A stretch of 19,981 nt of DNA from an uncultured Mucispirillum sp. (lineage in GTDB: Bacteria; Chrysiogenota; Deferribacteres; Deferribacterales; Mucispirillaceae). The DNA is taken from NCBI GenBank assembly GCA_910586745.1, contig CAJUJZ010000031.1:1-19981 (forward strand), given 5' to 3'. Under the pieces are notes generated by a model. That model did not search any database. It was not told the origin of the DNA and saw only the letters and a program-made list of their open reading frames with translations. Every line of letters begins with the position of its first letter. Positions within the stretch are counted from its first letter, which is position 1. Both the position numbers and the translations under genes were made by a program. Below are positions 14,650 to 19,981 of this stretch, piece after piece.

Positions 14650-15240
14650 TTATAAATTTATTAAAACATCTGCATAATCATCAAAATGCTTATCATGGGT
14701 TGCTATTATAAAAGATGTATGTTTAGAATATTCTATAATAACTTTTGATAAATTTTCTGCTTCTATATCATCAAGCATATCAAGCGGCTCATCTGATAAA
14801 ATAATTCTTCCGTTGCTTATATGAAGTGCCATAAGCAGAGATATTTTCTTTAATGCACCGCCAGAAAGCTCATATACTGATTTGTTTAAATATTTTGCAA
14901 ACGGGGAGTAGTCTTGAATCCCTAATATTTTTAATTCATCTTTTATATAGCCTGTTAAAAAATTTAATTCAGGCTGAGAATGAACATAAACTGCCTCTGC
15001 ATTTTCATTATTTTTATTATATGTTGATATACTTCCGCTGTTTAATTTATTTATACCTGCTATCGTCTTTAATATTGTGCTTTTGCCACTTCCTATCTGC
15101 CCTTTTAATATTACTATATTATTATATGTTATATTAAAACTTTCATTTTCTAGTATCACTTTATCCCCAGCATAAAGTAATACATTATCAAATATTAAGC
15201 GATAATCACTGCATTTATTATTTAACTGCTTTATATTCAT
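14650..15240 (-). CDS. Short ABC transporter ATP-binding protein
   Basis: A compact (196-residue) ABC ATPase with all motifs: Walker A GQIGSGKST (47-55), a Q-loop Gln89 in VHSQPELNF, signature LSGGALKK (125-132), Walker B RIILSDE with Glu151, D-loop LDMLDD and switch His182 in IATHDKH. The GQIGSGKST loop and short size resemble energy-coupling-factor or lipoprotein-exporter ATPases, but the substrate cannot be told. No membrane partner gene is adjacent: the next gene downstream is the zinc-finger miniprotein and upstream is cysS. AAGGTG lies nine bases before the ATG. The cysS terminator (15261-15297) separates it from the upstream operon, so it may have a promoter inside that gap, or live on readthrough. 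Confidence 0.85.
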   Translation of the reverse strand: MNIKQLNNKCSDYRLIFDNVLLYAGDKVILENESFNITYNNIVILKGQIGSGKSTILKTIAGINKLNSGSISTYNKNNENAEAVYVHSQPELNFLTGYIKDELKILGIQDYSPFAKYLNKSVYELSGGALKKISLLMALHISNGRIILSDEPLDMLDDIEAENLSKVIIEYSKHTSFIIATHDKHFDDYADVLINL

Positions 15241-15260
15241 TAACTTTTACACCTTTTTAA

Positions 15261-15297
15261 AATATAAAGGCGGCTTATCAATAATAAACAAGCCGCC
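15261..15297 (-). terminator. Rho-independent terminator of cysS
   Basis: GGCGGCTT (15269-15276) pairs perfectly with AAGCCGCC (15290-15297) around a 13-nt loop. The minus-strand tail is TTTATATTTT. It stands 26 bp past the cysS stop and before the short ABC ATPase gene. Confidence 0.8.
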
Positions 15298-15322
15298 ATA
15301 ATTATATAATCATTATAATCTT

Positions 15323-16753
15323 TTACACAAGTGTTCTAAACCTTGTGCCATCAAGTGTATCGATAATTTCAACACCTTTTTCAGCTAATTCTGCACGAAC
15401 GCTGTCTGCAAGAGCAAAATCTTTATTTTTTCTAGCTTCTGCTCTTTTTGCAATTAATGTTTCCACTTCGCTTACAGGTATTTTTAAGTTGCTTTTATAC
15501 CATTCATCTGCACTGTGGTTTATGATACCAAGCACTTTTGAAACAATATCAAAAATATAACTGCTCACTTCTTTTAAGTATTCTGCACTGTCTGTATCAG
15601 GTTTTCCTGCAATAATAGTATTGCCCATTCTAACAATCTCAAAAATTGCAGCTACTGCTTTTGGAGTATTAAAATCATCATTCATAGCTTCTTCAAACTC
15701 TTTAATAAAATGGCCTTTCATATCGCATATTTCCTGCTCCATATTTTTACCTTTTTTAGAACCAGTTAAATGTGATACTTCATCAAGGAAAATATATATT
15801 CTATGCAGTGCAGAAGATGCTTCTTTTAATTTATCTTCAGAATATTCAAGAGGCTGCCTGTAGTGAGTCATTAAAAATAAAAGCCTTAATGCTTCTGGGT
15901 GACATATTTTTAAAATATCACGGATAGTAAAAAAGTTATTTAATGATTTTGACATTTTTTCTTTATTAATATTTACAAAACCATTATGTATCCAGTAGTT
16001 TGCAAAAGTAGAGCATGATATGGCTTCAGACTGTGCTATTTCATTTTCATGGTGTGGAAATATTAGATCCTGACCACCGCCATGAATATCTATATGGCTG
16101 CCTAAAATGGCTTCACTCATAACACTGCATTCTATATGCCAGCCAGGTCTGCCCTGCCCCCATGGAGATGTCCATGAAGGTTCCTCTGGTTTTGCTGCTT
16201 TCCATAATGCAAAATCAAGCGGGTTTTCTTTTTTATTATTTACATCAACCCTTGCCCCTGCCATCATATCTTCTAAATTTCTGCCAGAAAGTTTGCCGTA
16301 TTCTTTAAAAGAATTTACTCTAAAATATACATCACCGTCTACTGAATAAGCGTTGCCTTTTTCTATTAACCTTTCGCAGTAGTTTATCATTTTTTCTATA
16401 TATTTTGTAGCCATTGGAGTATAAGTTGGCCTTTTAATATAAAGACTGTCCATATCTGTATCATGCTCTTTTATAAATCTTTCTGACAGGTCTCTCCATA
16501 ACTCATGGTTTTCATTAGCACGGTTAATAATTTTATCATCAACATCAGTGAAATTTTTAACAAATGTAACATCATAGCCTTTATATTCAAAAAATCTTCT
16601 AATAACATCAAAAGCAACAGAACTTCTGCCGTGGCCTATGTGAGTATAGTCATATACAGTAACACCGCATACATACATACCTACTTTACTTTCATTAATA
16701 GGCTTAAATTCTTCTTTTTTTGAAGTCATTGTATTATAAAGTGTGATATTCAT
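15323..16753 (-). CDS. cysS: Cysteinyl-tRNA synthetase
   Basis: Class I aminoacyl-tRNA synthetase that charges tRNA-Cys in the cytoplasm. The 476-residue length is normal. N-terminal MYVCGVTVYDYTHIGHGRS has the zinc ligand Cys29 and HIGH at 38-41. The other zinc ligands are seen as Cys208 (WHIECS), His233 and Glu237 (FPHHENE), and KMSKS is at 265-269. The C-terminal tRNA-binding helical part ends with IIDTLDGTRFR. The ATG has GGAG five bases upstream. It lies 13 bp after the OppF/DppF-like ATPase gene and is followed by a strong terminator, so it is the last gene of a transcript that also carries the membrane protein and ATPase. That linkage of a housekeeping gene to a transporter-like module is probably only positional. 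Confidence 0.97.
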   Translation of the reverse strand: MNITLYNTMTSKKEEFKPINESKVGMYVCGVTVYDYTHIGHGRSSVAFDVIRRFFEYKGYDVTFVKNFTDVDDKIINRANENHELWRDLSERFIKEHDTDMDSLYIKRPTYTPMATKYIEKMINYCERLIEKGNAYSVDGDVYFRVNSFKEYGKLSGRNLEDMMAGARVDVNNKKENPLDFALWKAAKPEEPSWTSPWGQGRPGWHIECSVMSEAILGSHIDIHGGGQDLIFPHHENEIAQSEAISCSTFANYWIHNGFVNINKEKMSKSLNNFFTIRDILKICHPEALRLLFLMTHYRQPLEYSEDKLKEASSALHRIYIFLDEVSHLTGSKKGKNMEQEICDMKGHFIKEFEEAMNDDFNTPKAVAAIFEIVRMGNTIIAGKPDTDSAEYLKEVSSYIFDIVSKVLGIINHSADEWYKSNLKIPVSEVETLIAKRAEARKNKDFALADSVRAELAEKGVEIIDTLDGTRFRTLV

Positions 16754-16766
16754 ATATTCTCCATTA

Positions 16767-17567
16767 TTAATTATTTTTCATAACCGTATAACTTGATGAT
16801 GCTAAAAGGCTTTTTGTATATTCTGATTGTGGATTTGAAAGCACTTCTAATGTGTTTCCATATTCTTCCAGCTTTCCTTTCTGCATAACTGCTATATTTT
16901 CACATAAGTTTGAAACAACTGCTAAACTATGGGATATTAATATAAGGGTAATTCCATTTTTTTGCAAGGATTTCATTAAATTTAAAATCTGTGCCTGAAC
17001 TGATACATCAAGGGAGCTTACAGGCTCATCTGCAATAATCACTTTTGGATTAATGGATAAAGCACGAGCTATTGATATACGCTGCCTTTGTCCCCCTGAA
17101 AATTCATGTGGATACCTTTCTAAATATTCATAAGGCAGCCCTACCATCTCCATAAGCTGTTTTAATCTTACTTGTATTTCATCTTTATCTTTTGTAATGT
17201 GCTGCTTTATACCGTCACTTAATGCAGATTTGATTGTAAGTTTTGGGTTAAGTGTATTATTAGTGTCTTGAAACACCATCTGCACATTTTTCATATATTC
17301 CTGTTTTTCATTTTTTGATAAAATAGATATATCTTTACCATCGTAGAGTACTCTACCCTTATCTGCTTTATATATGCTGCACATAAGCCTTGCAATAGTT
17401 GTTTTGCCGCTGCCAGATTCTCCTACAATACCAAGAGATGAGCCAGAAGCAGCACTTAATGAAACATTATCAAGTGCTGCAAAATGCTTACCATGATTGA
17501 AAAAACCACTAGATGTATAAAAATACTTACTTACCTGTTCAAGTGATAAAATATTACTATCCTGCAT
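16767..17567 (-). CDS. ABC ATPase of the OppF/DppF type
   Basis: A 266-residue ATP-binding subunit with the features of peptide/nickel importer ATPases. Walker A GESGSGKTT is at 49-57, the Q-loop at Gln99 (MVFQD), followed by LNPKLTI, signature FSGGQRQR (155-162), Walker B VIIADEP with Glu180, SSLDVSVQAQILNLM, and His212. The C-terminal NPQSEYTKSLLAS is the typical OppF/DppF tail, though the usual zinc-ribbon-like cysteines that follow it are lacking. The genes expected beside it (OppA, OppB, OppC, OppD) are absent; instead its first 11 nt overlap the end of a large unrelated-looking membrane protein gene, implying coupled translation. It may pair with that protein, or be half of an Opp system encoded elsewhere. 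Confidence 0.88.
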   Translation of the reverse strand: MQDSNILSLEQVSKYFYTSSGFFNHGKHFAALDNVSLSAASGSSLGIVGESGSGKTTIARLMCSIYKADKGRVLYDGKDISILSKNEKQEYMKNVQMVFQDTNNTLNPKLTIKSALSDGIKQHITKDKDEIQVRLKQLMEMVGLPYEYLERYPHEFSGGQRQRISIARALSINPKVIIADEPVSSLDVSVQAQILNLMKSLQKNGITLILISHSLAVVSNLCENIAVMQKGKLEEYGNTLEVLSNPQSEYTKSLLASSSYTVMKNN

Positions 17568-19434
17568 ATTCTTCTAATTCCAGCCTTTTTTCTTCCTTAA
17601 TCTTATTATAAGAGCCTATTACTACTAATAAATTACTTATAATTAAAGTAAAAAAGAATAAATTATATATAAATATATTGTCTTTAAAACCTTTATGAAA
17701 TAAAATATCTATAATATTAATCAAAATTAAAATAATTGATAATCCAAAGCCTGCTGCTATATAGTGGTTATATTTGTTAACACACATTGCAATTACAACC
17801 ATTGTTGAATATAAAAATACATAAATATATTCAACAGGATATACTCTTAAATCAGTAATAAGCATATTTATAGGTGTAAAAAGCAGAACATACACTTCAC
17901 CAAGAATAACTGATGAAATAACAAACATAGGAAATACATCATTATAATTTTTAAAAAGCAAAAAAAGACCTAAAAACACATAAAAAGCAATTATATGCCT
18001 AAAATAAAAAAATGTTGTCATTATATCTGAATCTATCTGCTCCCCTGCTGTAATATTAAATACAAAAGGTATCATCCACATAAATACTGAATATATAACC
18101 ATAGCTATTGATGAATAATATAATATCACGTATATATGTTTCAGCTTAATGAAATTTACTATTTCTCTAAAATCATTCCAAAGCATAGCTGCATATCTTG
18201 CTGTATCAGACTGATAACTGCCTTTGTTATATGCCACCCTGCTTAAAAATACAAATATAGATATTAGCTCTATAAAAGCATAAAAAGATATATTTAATGA
18301 ATGAACATCATAAACAATCATACCTTTAAATGCAACAGAATCTTCAAGCATAAATAATGCTGATAAGAAAAAGCTGATAACAGAAAGTATTTTTATAATA
18401 TCCCTGCCAAAAGTAGTAAAATAAAGCATACCAATAAAAAGCATTGCAACAGAAACTTTATAATAGTTGATTGTAAAATATACAGCATCATTTGAAATAA
18501 AAAGCTGCTCAAAGCCTAAAAAGGAAAAAACTATATTTGTATATATAATAAATAAAATACTGCTTAACCCCATAAAAGCGGATAAAAATCTGCCTGAAAG
18601 CATAAGAGCTGTTCCTTGTATAAAAATGGCTGCACATATAACTATATGCAGTGATAAAGAATAGCCTACAATAAAAATATAACCGATAGCTATAATAACA
18701 AAAAAACAGGTTAATAAAGAAAGATAGTCTATAATATATTCTTTTGAATACCATATAGAATATTTAGAAACAGGGTAATATTCTACACCACTTTTTTCTA
18801 AATAATCAAGCCTGTGAACAGATGGTGCAACTGAAAATACAAAATAGACTATGCCCACAGCTTTTAATACAAAAACAATAAAATCAATTAATTTTATTTC
18901 ATAAAGCCTGTCAAGCAGCTCTATATTTCCTATGCTGTAAAAAAAATGACCAAATAAATATATTGATAAAATAATAATTTTTAAAAAGCCTGCGGTATAA
19001 AATAAAGAAATACTGAAAAAAAAGTTAAGAAAAGCTTTTTCAAGTTTATCAAAGATTTTATATTTATTCGGTATAATATCTACATAAGAAATATAGTCTT
19101 TAGCATTTATAAGCCTGCCTGCAAATACCCGCAAAGACATTAATGCAGTAATAACCACACATACATAAAACATAAATTCAGCAGCTGATGAAATTGCTGG
19201 AACAGCAAAACTGATAAGGATTAATACAGAGCCTGTAAAAAATAACACAGTAAGACTGGCAGCAAAATAACACCAAAATTCATACCGTGAAAATGGTTTT
19301 ATTTTAAATATAAAGTATTTAAAAAAATCTTTTGCAATAAGTTTGAATAATATAACCGCATTGAAAAGACTGTGTTTTAAAAAAATTTTTTGTGTGTAAT
19401 TTTTGGATGCAGCTTCTTTTAAATCAGTAACCAA
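17557..19434 (-). CDS. Large polytopic membrane protein, unknown family
   Basis: A 625-residue protein with many hydrophobic segments, roughly 14-16 by eye, and a short charged C-terminus (KIKEEKRLELEE). I do not recognise it as a whole. Near the N-terminus KPFSRYEFWCYFAAS (46-60) and, after two membrane segments and an insert, VAPSVHRLDYLEKSG (202-216) recall the two signatures of DUF805 proteins (an R-x-E-[FY]-W start and an RRLHDxGKSG motif), but the spacing is too long to be sure. There is no EAA loop of a classical ABC permease. The start is a TTG at 19434 with AGGAGAG 7-8 bases upstream; no in-frame ATG is near. The OppF-like ATPase overlaps its end by 11 nt. A decayed paralogue of its C-terminal half lies upstream. 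Confidence 0.75.
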   Translation of the reverse strand: MVTDLKEAASKNYTQKIFLKHSLFNAVILFKLIAKDFFKYFIFKIKPFSRYEFWCYFAASLTVLFFTGSVLILISFAVPAISSAAEFMFYVCVVITALMSLRVFAGRLINAKDYISYVDIIPNKYKIFDKLEKAFLNFFFSISLFYTAGFLKIIILSIYLFGHFFYSIGNIELLDRLYEIKLIDFIVFVLKAVGIVYFVFSVAPSVHRLDYLEKSGVEYYPVSKYSIWYSKEYIIDYLSLLTCFFVIIAIGYIFIVGYSLSLHIVICAAIFIQGTALMLSGRFLSAFMGLSSILFIIYTNIVFSFLGFEQLFISNDAVYFTINYYKVSVAMLFIGMLYFTTFGRDIIKILSVISFFLSALFMLEDSVAFKGMIVYDVHSLNISFYAFIELISIFVFLSRVAYNKGSYQSDTARYAAMLWNDFREIVNFIKLKHIYVILYYSSIAMVIYSVFMWMIPFVFNITAGEQIDSDIMTTFFYFRHIIAFYVFLGLFLLFKNYNDVFPMFVISSVILGEVYVLLFTPINMLITDLRVYPVEYIYVFLYSTMVVIAMCVNKYNHYIAAGFGLSIILILINIIDILFHKGFKDNIFIYNLFFFTLIISNLLVVIGSYNKIKEEKRLELEEYAG

Positions 19435-19468
19435 AAAACACTCTCCTTTTTTATTTAGAATTATATGT

Positions 19469-19497
19469 ATTATATATAAAAATTAAAGCTGCTGCAA
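19469..19497 (-). promoter_or_regulatory. Probable promoter of the membrane protein-ATPase-cysS transcript
   Basis: On the minus strand a perfect -10 TATAAT (19474-19469) follows TTGCAG (19497-19492; 3 of 6) with a 17-bp spacer. It places the transcript start about 27 bp before the TTG start codon of the 625-residue protein. Confidence 0.55.
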
Positions 19498-19559
19498 TAT
19501 ATTATTATTAAGAAAATAAGCCTTAATAAAACAAATTCTATGTATACTGCTTTATTTTT

Positions 19560-19981
19560 TTATATGCAGCTATTAATGCTAAAAAAAACTGCCATAAAAA
19601 GAGATATAAAAAACAACAAGTGAATTTTAATATGAATCACTTGCAAAAACACTAAACAGTAATACAGCAAACAGCATGATTGAAAATGAAAAATCATAAA
19701 CCATAAGCTTACTGTATTTAATAAGAGTTATAGATAAAATGCAAACAACAGCATTAACAGCTGTATATAAATATTCTATTTTTATAAATCATAAATTCAG
19801 GAAATGCACTACAAATTAAGCAAATGATATAAAAAGTAAAGTGTAAAACTAATATATTTATGTATACTGCAATAAAATGAGCTTTTGTATTAATAAAAAA
19901 CTTTTTAACAAAAATTTCAGTAAATACTGCTTTATGATGCCTTATATCTGACTTTAAATGGATTAAATACCGCTGAACGAT
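19560..19981 (-). pseudogene. Decayed paralogue of the 625-residue membrane protein, cut by window edge
   Basis: From the right edge on the minus strand, one frame reads LKSDIRHHKAVF and, further on, KAHFIAVYINI and CSAFPEFMIY, stopping at 19754. This aligns without gaps to residues 409-461 of the neighbouring protein (SDTARYAAML, KHIYVILYY). A second frame then gives IEYLYTAVNAVV, ITLIKY and FSFSIMLFAV, ending at 19627; it aligns to 534-580 (VEYIYVFLYSTM, CVNKY, FGLSIILIL). A third frame gives FFISLFMAVFFSI, stopping at 19560, similar to FFFTLIISNLLVVI near 593-606. Three frames are thus needed, and about 70-75 residues are missing between the first two blocks. I infer a tandem duplicate under decay; identity is modest and judged by eye. 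Confidence 0.55.

Noticed and set aside
14650..15240. Toxin-antitoxin or defence interpretation of the lone ATPase with the zinc miniprotein
   Set aside because: A terminator-scale gap, separate start signals and no nuclease, toxin or sensor domain argue against it.
19617..19643. Hairpin CAAGTGA/TCACTTG with a T-rich tail as a terminator for the right-edge gene
   Set aside because: Stem of only 7 bp, and it lies inside the span that still resembles the decayed paralogue, so it may not be a genuine terminator.

Overview
The window is AT-rich bacterial chromosome (roughly 30% G+C by eye) with dense, mostly housekeeping coding. Its A/T-ending codons, clear Shine-Dalgarno sites, a sigma-54-type promoter, an Ank-TPR protein and a mix of glycolytic and amino-acid genes suggest a low-GC Gram-negative anaerobe or microaerophile. 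A Deferribacterota/Mucispirillum-like host is my best guess, but this is inference from gene content only and weakly held.

Layout: (i) 1-1000: the 3' part of an IS30-family transposase, truncated and frameshifted. (ii) 1013-3265, minus: gap then pgk, read from a good sigma-70 promoter at 3316-3344, with a terminator-like hairpin between the genes and a strong terminator after pgk. (iii) 3484-5469, plus: a DUF2461 protein, then a sigma-54 promoter and an ankyrin-TPR fusion protein. (iv) 5508-8057, minus: gpmI, comF and a decayed GNAT acetyltransferase packed as one operon, converging on the Ank-TPR gene at a bidirectional hairpin. (v) 8221-8703, minus: a small secreted protein. (vi) 8803-11113, minus: a diaminopimelate decarboxylase (lysA) followed by three tandem paralogues of a small DUF4282-like membrane protein, two of them damaged. 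(vii) 11384-14298, plus: a Na/Pi-cotransporter family protein coupled to an HD-GYP phosphodiesterase. (viii) 14356-15240, minus: a duplicated zinc-finger miniprotein and a short ABC ATPase. (ix) 15323-19434, minus: a 625-residue polytopic membrane protein, an OppF/DppF-type ATPase overlapping it by 11 nt, and cysS. (x) 19560-19981, minus: what looks like a decayed paralogue of the 625-residue membrane protein, running off the right edge.

The central metabolic genes cover lower glycolysis (gap, pgk, gpmI), lysine/peptidoglycan precursor synthesis (lysA) and translation (cysS). The main theme of the accessory part is decay: five separate loci (transposase, GNAT, two DUF4282 copies, right-edge membrane protein) carry stops or indels that can be read directly against recognisable protein sequence. 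The best candidates for something undescribed are the membrane protein plus ATPase module at 16767-19981 with its decaying upstream duplicate, the sigma-54-controlled Ank-TPR protein, and the DUF4282 triplet. No tRNA, rRNA, CRISPR array or riboswitch was recognised.
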